Below, piece by piece: positions 1-7,162 of a DNA stretch of 8,951 nucleotides (its first letter is position 1; each line of letters starts with the position of its first letter). The stretch is from an uncultured Clostridium sp. (GTDB lineage: Bacteria > Bacillota > Clostridia > Lachnospirales > Lachnospiraceae): assembly GCA_900551135.1 (NCBI GenBank), contig URUX01000101.1, forward strand, positions 1-8,951, in the 5' to 3' direction. Below the pieces are notes generated by a model. It did no database searches, was not told the origin of the DNA, and worked only from the letters and a program-made list of their open reading frames with translations. The position numbers and the translations under genes were made by a program.

Positions 1-1752
1 CTCCGGATCCATTTCTCCCAGACCTTTATAACGCTGGAGGGTAAATTCTCCTGTATGGGTTCTGCGATACCGTTCCAAATCCTTTTCATCATATAAATAC
101 TGCTCTTCTCCCCGTTTCGGCACCACCTTAAACAGAGGAGGCATGGCTATGTATACGTGACCATTGTAAATCAGTTCCGGCATAAACCGGTATAAAAAGG
201 TTAGCAGCAGGGTATCAATATGACTTCCGTCCACATCGGCATCCGTCATCAGAATGATCTTATCATAACGGAGCTTTGCAATATCAAAATCATTTCCATA
301 TCCCTCTGAGAAACCGCAGCCAAATGCATTAATCATGGTCTTAATTTCTGCATTTGCCAAAACCTTGTCCATGGAAGCTTTTTCTACATTCAATATTTTT
401 CCGCGAATGGGAAGAATCGCCTGATACTGACGGTCTCTGGCAGTTTTGGCAGAACCGCCTGCAGAATCTCCCTCTACAATAAAAATCTCACATTTTGAAG
501 CGTCCCTGCTTTCACAGTTGGCCAGCTTTCCATTGCTGTCAAAAGAAAATTTGGACTTGGTCAGCATATTGGTTTTGGCCTTTTCCTCTGCATGGCGGAT
601 TTTCGCCGACTTTTCCGCACAGGCAATAATCGACTTTAAAACCTCTAAATTCCGGTCAAAATACCGTTCCAGTTCCTCCCCGGCTACTGTAAATACCGCC
701 CTGGTTGCATCTGCACTGGCAAGTTTCGTTTTGGTCTGACCTTCAAAAATCGGATCGGGATGCTTTACGGCAATTACTGCAGTCATACCGTTTCTGGTAT
801 CTGCGCCAGTAAAATTGGCATCCTTTTCCTTTAAAATTCCCAGTTCCTTTGCATAGCTGTTAATTAAGGCCGTAAACTTGGTCTTAAACCCTACCAGATG
901 AGTACCGCCTTCCTGGGTAAAAATATTATTGCAGAAGCCTAAAATATCCTCCTCAAAGGCATCTACAAACTGTATTGCCACCTCAACTTCTACTTTATCC
1001 AAAACCCCTTTGAAATAAATGGGATCGTGAACCGGAGTCTTTCCTGCATTTAAAGCCTTTACATATGCTATGATTCCATCCGGTTCTGAAAAAACGACCG
1101 TTTCTTCTTCTCCTGGACGTTTATTCTCATAATTTAAAGTAAGGTCAGGGTTTAAATAAGCAGTCTCATGCAGACGGCTTTTAATCCACTCCGCTTTAAA
1201 CCGCGTTTTTTCAAAAATCTCTCCATCCGGCAAAAAATTAATCTCTGTTCCGGTTTCTTTTGTTTTTCCAATCGTAGGAAGGAGGCCATCTTTCAGTTCT
1301 ACTACCGGAACGCCTCTTTCATAACCATCATGGTGAATATAACCGTCGCGATAAATTTTTACGTCCATCCGTTCTGACAGCGCACTAACTACCGAAGAAC
1401 CGACTCCGTGGAGTCCGCCGCTGGTTTTATAAGCACTGTTGTCGAATTTTCCGCCTGCATGAAGAGTAGAAAATACCACTCTGGCAGCGGAAACTCCCTT
1501 TTTATGAAGTCCTACCGGAATTCCCCGGCCATTATCCTTTACTGTGCAGGAGCCATCTGCTTCCAATGTCACCCAGACCTGGCTGCATACTCCCGCCAGA
1601 TGTTCGTCTACGGCATTATCCACGATCTCGTAAACCAGGTGGTTTAGCCCCTTTGTTCCAACGCCGCCGATATACATACCAGGCCGCTTTCTGACCGCTT
1701 CCAATCCCTCTAAGACGGTAATACTGTCCGCATTATACTGTGTACTAGCCAT
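1..1752 (-). CDS. parE: Type IIA DNA topoisomerase subunit B (ParE/GyrB-like), C-terminus outside window
   Basis: ATP-hydrolysing subunit that, with a ParC/GyrA-type partner, would relax, supercoil or decatenate DNA. 584 codons are readable from ATG 1752 to the window edge without a stop. The N-terminal GHKL ATPase shows EIVDNAVDE (about residues 42-50, with the catalytic Glu and the Mg-binding Asn), DNGRGIP (73-79) and the lid SGGLHGVGSS (111-120). A QTK loop (EGQTKTKL) follows. The TOPRIM domain has EGDSAGGSAK (427-436) and DADVDGSH (504-511). RYKGLGEM is the last block seen, so only the C-terminal tail is missing. The start is fixed by GGAGGGG at 1757-1763, five bases from the ATG. There is no large TOPRIM insertion as in proteobacterial GyrB. 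The sequence around KGVSAARVVFSTLHAGGKFD resembles the second GyrB-like paralogue of Lachnospiraceae, so I prefer parE; gyrB cannot be excluded. A parC partner would be expected beyond position 1. Confidence 0.9.
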   Translation of the reverse strand, partial: MASTQYNADSITVLEGLEAVRKRPGMYIGGVGTKGLNHLVYEIVDNAVDEHLAGVCSQVWVTLEADGSCTVKDNGRGIPVGLHKKGVSAARVVFSTLHAGGKFDNSAYKTSGGLHGVGSSVVSALSERMDVKIYRDGYIHHDGYERGVPVVELKDGLLPTIGKTKETGTEINFLPDGEIFEKTRFKAEWIKSRLHETAYLNPDLTLNYENKRPGEEETVVFSEPDGIIAYVKALNAGKTPVHDPIYFKGVLDKVEVEVAIQFVDAFEEDILGFCNNIFTQEGGTHLVGFKTKFTALINSYAKELGILKEKDANFTGADTRNGMTAVIAVKHPDPIFEGQTKTKLASADATRAVFTVAGEELERYFDRNLEVLKSIIACAEKSAKIRHAEEKAKTNMLTKSKFSFDSNGKLANCESRDASKCEIFIVEGDSAGGSAKTARDRQYQAILPIRGKILNVEKASMDKVLANAEIKTMINAFGCGFSEGYGNDFDIAKLRYDKIILMTDADVDGSHIDTLLLTFLYRFMPELIYNGHVYIAMPPLFKVVPKRGEEQYLYDEKDLERYRRTHTGEFTLQRYKGLGEMDPE

Positions 1753-1782
1753 TCTGCCCCTCCATATCTTCTTAAATCCATA

Positions 1783-1828
1783 AACGTTGGCGTATTCTTC
1801 TGTCTGTTCCCGACAGCACACCAACGTT
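1783..1828 (-). repeat. Nested inverted repeat at the 5' end of the topoisomerase transcript
   Basis: AACGTTGG (1783-1790) pairs with CCAACGTT (1821-1828). Inside it, CTGTC (1800-1804) pairs with GACAG (1812-1816) around a 7-nt loop. The outer arm overlaps the predicted transcription start near 1826, so it may act as a DNA operator, as a 5' protective hairpin, or as both. The inner hairpin would certainly be in the leader RNA. No known riboswitch was recognised. Confidence 0.4.
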
Positions 1829-1832
1829 ACCA

Positions 1833-1862
1833 ATTATACACACAAACCAGCTGGTTTGGCAA
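1833..1862 (-). promoter_or_regulatory. Sigma-A-type promoter of the topoisomerase subunit B gene
   Basis: On the minus strand, TTGCCA (1862-1857, five of six consensus bases) and a perfect TATAAT (1838-1833) are separated by 18 bases. The -10 is preceded by GTGTG. Transcription would begin near 1826, giving a leader of about 75 nt before ATG 1752. It is the only good promoter in this gap, and its spacer is mostly filled by a perfect palindrome. Confidence 0.75.
1843..1858. promoter_or_regulatory. 16-bp perfect palindrome inside the promoter spacer (operator candidate)
   Basis: CAAACCAGCTGGTTTG is identical on both strands with no central spacer. It begins in the last bases of the -35 hexamer and ends four bases before the -10. 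With no loop it is a poor RNA hairpin but a typical shape for a dimeric repressor site, which could block RNA polymerase here. The regulator is unknown, and no second copy was noticed in the window. The operator role is inference from position and symmetry. Confidence 0.5.
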
Positions 1863-1868
1863 GGGATT

Positions 1869-1976
1869 TTCCTTCAGATTCCACCTTACGATAGACATCC
1901 TTGCTGTTTAGGTATACACTTCCTCGTTGCCCAGGCGTGCTTGGGACTTACCCATTAGAGCGCGCCCATGGCGCAC
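1869..1976 (-). mobile_element. 5' fragment of a group II intron (truncated)
   Basis: Read on the minus strand from 1976, the sequence opens with GTGCG, matching the group II intron 5' consensus GUGYG. A short stem GCGCC-ATG-GGCGC (1974-1962) follows, then AATGGGTAAGTCCCAAGC, AAGGATGTC and GTGGAATCTGAAGGAA. The order and spacing of these elements match domain I of widespread bacterial group II introns, where GGGTGAGAGTCCC and GGAATCTGAAGGAAG occur in the same places. Resemblance ends after GAAGGAA (about 1869). The rest of domain I, the reverse-transcriptase ORF and domains V and VI are absent, so it cannot splice. It starts directly after the T tract of an intrinsic terminator, a target typical of class C introns. 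Recognition is from memory of the family, not a search. Confidence 0.65.
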
Positions 1977-2013
1977 AAAACAAAATGCCGGAGCAGTTTG
2001 GCCGCTCCGGCAT
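1977..2013 (-). terminator. Intrinsic terminator of the cell-wall-repeat protein gene
   Basis: A perfect 10-bp stem, ATGCCGGAGC (1985-1994) with GCTCCGGCAT (2004-2013), and a 9-nt loop. On the minus strand it is followed by TTTTGTTTT. It lies 20 bases beyond the stop codon of the 2033-2518 gene. The T tract abuts the GTGCG start of the intron fragment. Confidence 0.9.
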
Positions 2014-2032
2014 CTTACTTTCATCATGCTGT

Positions 2033-2518
2033 TTAGAAAAGAACTCCCTCTTCATTTGCCATTCTTCCATCAGGAGCCATTTGGGACTCATACATCAGAC
2101 CTCTGCTGCTGTCCGGTTTAAATTCAAAGAAATACCAGCTTCCTTCAATCTTCTGCCAGCCAATCAGCATATGGCCGTCCTGCTCAAAGTAATAATCCAC
2201 TCCGTCAATGTTCTGCCATCTGGTTACCTGATAGCCGTTTTCATCCAGAAAGTACCAGTTTCCATTTGCAGTCTGAAACCACACATTTGACAGGAACGTA
2301 CCGTCCTCCAGCACATATTTTGTACCGTAATCGTCTTTCTGCCAGTGAGCCGGAACTTTCTCCTCTTCCCATTCATAAACTGCCTCTGCATGAGACCTGG
2401 CGTCAATTACCGATACCTTGGACGTTTCTCCCTCTGCTGCCAGTGCGGTTCCTGGAACAAGCGCCATCACAGCGGATACTGTCAATACAGCTGTAAGTCT
2501 AACAAATCCTTTTTTCAT
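2033..2518 (-). CDS. Small secreted protein with cell-wall/choline-binding-like repeats
   Basis: 161 residues. Residues 1-27 form a Sec signal peptide: MKKGFVR, a hydrophobic core of about 16 residues, and ALA before a probable cleavage at 27/28. After an acidic linker (about 29-60), aromatic- and glycine-rich repeats of about 20 residues follow: NVWFQTANGNWYFLDENGYQ (78-98), RWQNIDGVDYYFEQDGHMLI (100-119) and GWQKIEGSWYFFEF (120-133). This W-x-x-x-x-G-x-W/Y-Y-F pattern is that of cell-wall (choline/glucan) binding repeats found on Gram-positive surface proteins and clostridial toxins. No catalytic domain, LPXTG motif or membrane anchor is present, so the repeats make up almost the whole mature protein; the ligand is unknown. 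The start is supported by AGGAGGA (2526-2532). The gene has its own promoter and terminator and is thus a single-gene unit, probably unrelated to the sugar operon upstream. Confidence 0.85.
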   Translation of the reverse strand: MKKGFVRLTAVLTVSAVMALVPGTALAAEGETSKVSVIDARSHAEAVYEWEEEKVPAHWQKDDYGTKYVLEDGTFLSNVWFQTANGNWYFLDENGYQVTRWQNIDGVDYYFEQDGHMLIGWQKIEGSWYFFEFKPDSSRGLMYESQMAPDGRMANEEGVLF

Positions 2519-2559
2519 TTCAAAATCCTCCTGCGTGATTTTTCGAAATATTTAGGTTT

Positions 2560-2588
2560 ATTATGCTCTTTTTGGCGAATTTTGTCAA
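2560..2588 (-). promoter_or_regulatory. Near-consensus promoter of the cell-wall-repeat protein gene
   Basis: TTGACA (2588-2583, perfect) and CATAAT (2565-2560) are separated by 17 bases. The start of transcription is expected near 2553, leaving a leader of about 35 nt that contains AGGAGGA before ATG 2518. This suggests strong expression without an obvious operator. Confidence 0.85.
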
Positions 2589-2626
2589 CAAAAACTGTGA
2601 TTTGCAGCCTGCCATTTCCAGATTTA

Positions 2627-3475
2627 TCAGGCCTTAACTGTCTCTGATGCCTTTTGAAGTCTCTGGATGTGAACCGTCAGGTATACCATTTCTTCTTCCT
2701 GTACTGCATACGGCGTGGTTTTTTCAATATAAGATGCCACCTTTCCGGCACATTCATAAGCATCCATATACTGAATCCGGATCATGTCCATCAGGCTCTT
2801 TTCCCAAATTCTGGATTCCTTGTCATGCATGGCTCTCTGGATAAAGAACTTTAAATGCGTAACGAAACGCTCATAGTCCAGAGATTCTTCATCAATCTGA
2901 ATATTAAAATGGTACTTTACAATGTTTAACACATCCTGAATAATCTTGGTCATCGCCCTGATCCGATCCATATCCAGATCCATTTCTGCATTTAAAATGT
3001 GCATGGCAATAAATCCAGCCTCGTCTGCCGGCAATGTCACACCTGCATAATTCTGAACGATGGAAATCGCTTCCATGCCTATCCGGTACTCATGGTTATA
3101 ATAATGCTTGATTTCCCACAGCATCGAGTTTGGCAGATAGATTCCCTGTTTGATACGGCTGATAGCAAAATTCAGATGATCCATCAGGGAAATATAAATC
3201 TCTTCATTCAGTTCCTTATTCAGTGAAATCTGGGCATAGGCCACAATCTCATTGGTCATATGCATATATTCATAAGGGACTTCCTGAGCCAGACGCTGAA
3301 AATTCAGCGTCTGCTGCTCATCAAAGCGGGCAAATTGTTTTTCTACACTGTCCGAATCTACCAAATCTCCTATTTTCTTTTTAAATCCAATGCCGCTCCC
3401 CATTAAAACCAGTTCACGGTTATAATCATCTACTGCAGCCACTACATTATTATTAATAATCCGCGTTACCTTCAT
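2627..3475 (-). CDS. licT: LicT/BglG-family transcriptional antiterminator
   Basis: 282 residues, the usual length of the family. Residues 1-55 (MKVTRIINNNVVAAVDD...) are the CAT RNA-binding domain, which as a dimer binds the ribonucleic antiterminator hairpin. Two PTS regulation domains follow, PRD1 (about 65-170) and PRD2 (about 171-280). All four regulatory histidines are present: MDH100 and MH159 in PRD1, TH207 and VH269 in PRD2, the same numbering as in Bacillus subtilis LicT. By family knowledge, HPr phosphorylates PRD2 to activate and the beta-glucoside EII phosphorylates PRD1 to inactivate. It is the last gene of the operon, 28 bases behind the glucosidase, and its target is almost certainly the RAT site at 7099-7125, so it controls its own synthesis. 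Its ribosome binding site is weak (GAAAGAAG, 3482-3489), consistent with low levels. No clear intrinsic terminator follows its stop codon; the next promoter begins about 40 bases on. Confidence 0.95.
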   Translation of the reverse strand: MKVTRIINNNVVAAVDDYNRELVLMGSGIGFKKKIGDLVDSDSVEKQFARFDEQQTLNFQRLAQEVPYEYMHMTNEIVAYAQISLNKELNEEIYISLMDHLNFAISRIKQGIYLPNSMLWEIKHYYNHEYRIGMEAISIVQNYAGVTLPADEAGFIAMHILNAEMDLDMDRIRAMTKIIQDVLNIVKYHFNIQIDEESLDYERFVTHLKFFIQRAMHDKESRIWEKSLMDMIRIQYMDAYECAGKVASYIEKTTPYAVQEEEMVYLTVHIQRLQKASETVKA

Positions 3476-3503
3476 TTAGTTCTTCTTTCTGATAAAAGAG
3501 GGT

Positions 3504-4931
3504 CTACAATTCTTCTCCATTGGAGGCAATAACCTTTTTATACCAGTCAAAAGAAGCTTTCCTGCTCCTCTTTAAGGTTCCCTTTCCCTCATTATCCTTG
3601 TCAACGTAAATAAAACCATAGCGTTTTTTCATCTCACCGGTACTTGCAGATACCAGATCAATGCATCCCCAGGGCGTGTAGCCCATCAGATCCACGCCGT
3701 CAATTTCTACTGCATCTTCCATTGCCTGAATATGAGCTTTTAAGTAGTCAATCCGGTACTGATCGTTAATAACTCCGTTTTCATCTGGAATATCTACTGC
3801 GCCCAGACCATTTTCCACAATAAAGAGAGGTTTCTGGTAACGGTCATACAGTTCGTTTAAAGTAATCCGAAGTCCTAACGGGTCAATCTGCCAGCCCCAT
3901 TCCGATGCTTTCAAATATGGATTTCTCAGCGTTGCAAATGCATTGCCTGATGTTTGTCCATACTTTTCCGGTTCTGCGCTGGTTAATCTGGAAGAATAGT
4001 AGGAAAATGAAATAAAATCAACCGGGTTTTCGGCAAGGATTTTTTCATCTTCTTCTGTAATTCCAATGTGGTAGCCTTTTCGTTCGAAGAATTTTAATGC
4101 ATATGGGGGATACTCTCCTCTGGACTGGACGTCAATAAAGAAGAAATTATCCCGGTTTTTATTTAACGCTTCAAACTGATCCCTGGGATCACAGGTATAT
4201 GCATAATACTGACCTGCTGCAAGCATACAGCCAATCTGGTTTTCCGGATCAATTTCATGGGCAAGTCTGGTTGCCAGAGCCGATGCCACCAGTTCATGGT
4301 GAGCCGCACGGTATTTGGATTCTTCCTGATTTTCTCCTTCTTCAAAAAGGATTCCTGCTGCCATAAACGGAAGATGCAGAATCATGTTGATCTCATTAAA
4401 GGTCAGCCAGTAGTGTACCTTACCTTTGTATCGGGTAAACAAGGTTTTGCAGTATTTAACATAGAGATCAATCATCTCTCTGCTCTTCCAGGAGCCAAAC
4501 TTTTTTGTACAGGCGACCGGGGCATCAAAATGAACGATGGTAACCAGAGGCTCAATGCCGTATTTATGGCATTCATCAAACAGTTCCTCATAGAATCTTA
4601 AGCCTTCCTCATTTGGCTCTTCATCAAAGCCATTTGGGTAAATCCTGGTCCAGGCAATGGACAGACGGTAGCACTTAAATCCCATTTCTGCAAAAAGGGC
4701 AATGTCCTCTTTAAAATGGCTGTACATGTCAATGGCTTCATGGCCAGGATAAAAATATCCTTCTTCACATTCCAGCATTTTCCGGATTCCCTGCATCACC
4801 GGTCTTCTGTCCGGTCCTGCCGGAATCAGATCCACATTGGCCAGACCTCTTCCGCCTTTATCGTATCCGCCCTCGCACTGGTTGGCGGCTGTAGCGCCGC
4901 CCCATAAAAATCCCTCTGGTAAACGTCCCAT
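3504..4931 (-). CDS. bglA: 6-phospho-beta-glucosidase, glycoside hydrolase family 1 (operon copy)
   Basis: Cytoplasmic enzyme hydrolysing phosphorylated beta-glucosides (cellobiose-6-P, salicin-6-P, arbutin-6-P type) to glucose-6-P and the aglycone or sugar. 475 residues, a full-length GH1 (beta/alpha)8 barrel. FLWGGATAANQCEGG (8-22) is the family N-terminal signature. TFNEIN carries the acid/base E180 and IVENG the nucleophile E373. SASTGEMKKRYGFIYVD (428-444) holds the S-x5-K-x-Y phosphate pocket (S430, K436, Y438), which marks 6-phospho substrates rather than free glucosides. WGWQID (345-350) and GYTPWGCIDL (417-426) are conserved subsite blocks. The start follows AGGAGGG (4937-4943); the gap to the permease stop is 13 bases, so the two are co-transcribed and probably translationally coupled. 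A paralogue lies at 7456-8874. The exact substrate cannot be told from sequence. Confidence 0.95.
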   Translation of the reverse strand: MGRLPEGFLWGGATAANQCEGGYDKGGRGLANVDLIPAGPDRRPVMQGIRKMLECEEGYFYPGHEAIDMYSHFKEDIALFAEMGFKCYRLSIAWTRIYPNGFDEEPNEEGLRFYEELFDECHKYGIEPLVTIVHFDAPVACTKKFGSWKSREMIDLYVKYCKTLFTRYKGKVHYWLTFNEINMILHLPFMAAGILFEEGENQEESKYRAAHHELVASALATRLAHEIDPENQIGCMLAAGQYYAYTCDPRDQFEALNKNRDNFFFIDVQSRGEYPPYALKFFERKGYHIGITEEDEKILAENPVDFISFSYYSSRLTSAEPEKYGQTSGNAFATLRNPYLKASEWGWQIDPLGLRITLNELYDRYQKPLFIVENGLGAVDIPDENGVINDQYRIDYLKAHIQAMEDAVEIDGVDLMGYTPWGCIDLVSASTGEMKKRYGFIYVDKDNEGKGTLKRSRKASFDWYKKVIASNGEEL

Positions 4932-4944
4932 GCTATCCCTCCTG

Positions 4945-6903
4945 TCAGATAATCGAAATCAATGCATCTCCGGCTTTTACGTCCTTATTGATTTCACCGG
5001 ATACGTCTACAAATTCCATAGAATTGGTAATTAATACCGGAGTTGTCACATCATATCCGGCCTTTTTAATTTCTTCCATGTCAAACTCTACCAGAAGATC
5101 GCCAGTCTTAACTGCAGCGCCAGCCTGGGTCTTGATATGGAAGAACTTGCCCTCTAACTTCACAGTATCCATACCAATGTGAATTAAAACCTCTGCTTTG
5201 CTGGTTCCGGTAATTCCAATTGCATGGCCAGTTGGGAACAGCGCAGACACAACACCGTCACAAGGAGCGTAAACCTTTCCTTCTGCAGGAACGATAGCAA
5301 CACCTTTTCCAAGTGCGCCGGAAGAGAATGCTTCGTCTTTTACTTCAGATAACGGAACTACATGACCGGTAATCGGAGCCATAACTGTACCTTCTTCACC
5401 AGCGATGTCTGCTTTTTCCATTGCCTTTGGAGCCTCTTTTGTCTCTGCCTTTGGTTCTTCCTCTTTATAGAAGATCATGGTTGCAACAAATGCAACAACC
5501 ATTGTAATAGCTACTACAATCAGGATCATTTTAATGTCATATAATACGTCGGTAATGCCCAGTGCTGCGATGGATTCCTCGCCAGGAATAAAGGTTGGAA
5601 GACCAAATACTCCAAGGCCGCCAGACATATACTTGGTGATGCCAAGAGCGCCTACTAATGCGCCGCCTACTGCTGCTGCGCCGCAGGAAATGTAGAACGG
5701 AACTTTCTTTGGAAGGGTAATACCATAAATAGCCGGCTCGGTAACGCCGCAGATACCGGAGATAAATGCCGGCATAGCCAGGGTTGTCAGCTTCTTATCT
5801 TTGGTCTTAATCATCATAGCTAAAACAACTGCTGTCTGTGAGAAAGAAGCTACAAAGTTTGCTACCAGGAATTTGTCGTATTTTAAAGTTGCATAGTTAT
5901 TAAACATAACCGGGATCAGTCCCCAGTGAAGTCCGAAGATAACCAAAATCTGCCAGATAAATGCGATAAATGCGCCTGCTACCATCGGGCTGATATTGTA
6001 AATGCTCTGGCAAATCCAGCCAATGCCGTCGCCTACCCAGGAAGCAACCGGTCCGATTAATAAGAAGGACAGCGGTACTGCAACAATTAAAGTTAACAGC
6101 GGAACCATAAAACTCTTAATTACATCTGGAACATATTTCTTCCAGAACTTCTCAATCTTAGCTGCAAACCAGACGGAGAATACAATGGGAACTACAGAAG
6201 AACCATAGCCTGCTGCCGGCCAGATAATCGGAATGCCTGCAAAGGTCTTGTATACTCCGGTCTCTAAAAATGTGCCGGAAAAGATGGTCATAATCGCTTC
6301 TCCAGATGCCATCGCCGGGAATTTTATTTCTGCATAAAGGAATGCTGCTGCAATGGACATAGCCGTAAAGTGACTTAATTTAAACTTCTGGGCAGAAGAA
6401 TAAGCCAGCATCATCGGCAGGAAGTAGAAGAATCCATCACCGATTGAATACAGAACCATATAGATGCCGCTGCTCTTAAATTCATTCCCCAGTAAGAATA
6501 CTGCCAGTCCCAGCAGACCCTTGATAATACCGGTTGCACACAAAAGCGCCAGAATCGGGGTGAAAACACCGGACAGCGTATCAATCAGCAGAGTTACCGG
6601 ACCCTGTTTGGCGCCGCTGCCTGCTCCTTCCCCGTCTGAAGTGCCTGTCGAGAACTTACCGATGTCATTTACTGCTGCAAATACATCAGGAACGTGGTTT
6701 CCTATTACTACCTGATACTGTCCGCCGCTTTGAATTACGGTTACAACACCGTCCGTCTGTTTTAATACATCTGTATTTGCCTTGCTTTCGTCTTTCAAAC
6801 GAAAACGAAGACGGGTAACACAGTGGGTAAGGCTGATTACATTCCCCTTACCTCCTACGTTTTGGATAATAATCCTTGCTAGTCCATCATATTTACTTGC
6901 CAT
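4945..6903 (-). CDS. bglP: Beta-glucoside-specific PTS permease EIIBCA
   Basis: Inner-membrane transporter that imports beta-glucosides and phosphorylates them with phosphate passed from PEP through EI and HPr. 652 residues in the order IIB-IIC-IIA. IIB (1-85) has the phosphocysteine C28 in ISLTHCVTRLRFRLKD. After a Gly/Ser/Thr-rich linker (86-100), IIC (about 105-478) has multiple membrane segments and the signature GVTEPAIYGITLP (386-398). An EEEPKAETKEAPKA linker leads to IIA (about 502-652) with H560 (TGH) and the phosphoryl-accepting H575 in LIHIGMDTVKLEG. I chose ATG 6903 because AGGAGGA lies five bases upstream (6907-6913) and MASKYDGLARIII is the normal IIB start. An open frame runs on to a TTG at 7122, but this crosses the antiterminator and terminator and is chance. 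First gene of the operon; besides transport it would inactivate LicT when substrate is absent. Confidence 0.96.
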   Translation of the reverse strand: MASKYDGLARIIIQNVGGKGNVISLTHCVTRLRFRLKDESKANTDVLKQTDGVVTVIQSGGQYQVVIGNHVPDVFAAVNDIGKFSTGTSDGEGAGSGAKQGPVTLLIDTLSGVFTPILALLCATGIIKGLLGLAVFLLGNEFKSSGIYMVLYSIGDGFFYFLPMMLAYSSAQKFKLSHFTAMSIAAAFLYAEIKFPAMASGEAIMTIFSGTFLETGVYKTFAGIPIIWPAAGYGSSVVPIVFSVWFAAKIEKFWKKYVPDVIKSFMVPLLTLIVAVPLSFLLIGPVASWVGDGIGWICQSIYNISPMVAGAFIAFIWQILVIFGLHWGLIPVMFNNYATLKYDKFLVANFVASFSQTAVVLAMMIKTKDKKLTTLAMPAFISGICGVTEPAIYGITLPKKVPFYISCGAAAVGGALVGALGITKYMSGGLGVFGLPTFIPGEESIAALGITDVLYDIKMILIVVAITMVVAFVATMIFYKEEEPKAETKEAPKAMEKADIAGEEGTVMAPITGHVVPLSEVKDEAFSSGALGKGVAIVPAEGKVYAPCDGVVSALFPTGHAIGITGTSKAEVLIHIGMDTVKLEGKFFHIKTQAGAAVKTGDLLVEFDMEEIKKAGYDVTTPVLITNSMEFVDVSGEINKDVKAGDALISII

Positions 6904-7017
6904 CTTTTTCCTCCTAGTAATCTGTGCATTTTCCTGCCTGGCCAGGGTTAAGGAATCTGCCTTTGCAGCATCTTTTTGCCTCCCTCTCAGTACTTCCGGA
7001 CTCCTGATTGGAAAAAC

Positions 7018-7104
7018 AAAAAAAGACCTGCCATACATTAACTGTCCCTTATATAGTTTTAATAAAACATATATAAAAGCCTGCTGTTGTATGATCCAGG
7101 TCTT
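7018..7104 (-). terminator. Leader terminator overlapping the antiterminator, unusually long
   Basis: The outer stem pairs AAGACCTG (7104-7097) with CAGGTCTT (7030-7023), followed by a seven-T tract (7024-7018). Further in, CATAC (7093-7089) pairs with GTATG (7036-7032), CTTTTATATA (7079-7070) with TATATAAGGG (7055-7046, two G-U pairs), and GTTTT (7068-7064) with AAAAC (7060-7056) around ATT. The 5' arm uses AAGACC, which is also the 3' end of the RAT site, so the two folds exclude each other. With LicT bound, polymerase continues into the permease gene 115 bases on. The structure spans about 87 nt, larger than the compact terminators usual behind LicT sites. Confidence 0.85.
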
Positions 7105-7125
7105 GCCTAATAAAAGTAACAATCC
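7099..7125 (-). promoter_or_regulatory. LicT-type ribonucleic antiterminator (RAT)
   Basis: On the minus strand the site reads GGATTGTTACT, a 6-base TTTATT apex, then AGGCAAGACC. This matches the LicT/BglG RAT consensus GGATTGTTACT...AGGCAAAACC in both conserved halves. The single change AAAACC to AAGACC keeps the lower stem through a T-G wobble. The apical GC/GC pairs of the classic E. coli and B. subtilis sites are missing here. LicT bound to this hairpin would prevent the overlapping terminator from forming. The matching regulator is the last gene of the same operon (2627-3475). Confidence 0.92.
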
Positions 7126-7162
7126 ACGAAATCAACATGCTCTATTCGTTTGTTCTGGGTAT

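Noticed and set aside
446..739. Plus-strand open frame of 97 codons
   Set aside because: Antisense to the TOPRIM region of the topoisomerase gene, with no supporting signals.
1901..2290. Plus-strand open frame of 129 codons
   Set aside because: It runs through the terminator hairpin and intron fragment and antisense to the repeat protein; composition and context suggest chance.
2590..2626. Intrinsic terminator behind licT
   Set aside because: Only three-base CTG/CAG pairings are available before the T5 run, too weak to call.
6904..7122. N-terminal extension of the permease by 73 residues, starting at a TTG
   Set aside because: The TTG lies inside the RAT motif and the frame crosses the terminator. 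ATG 6903 has a strong ribosome site and the family's normal N-terminus.
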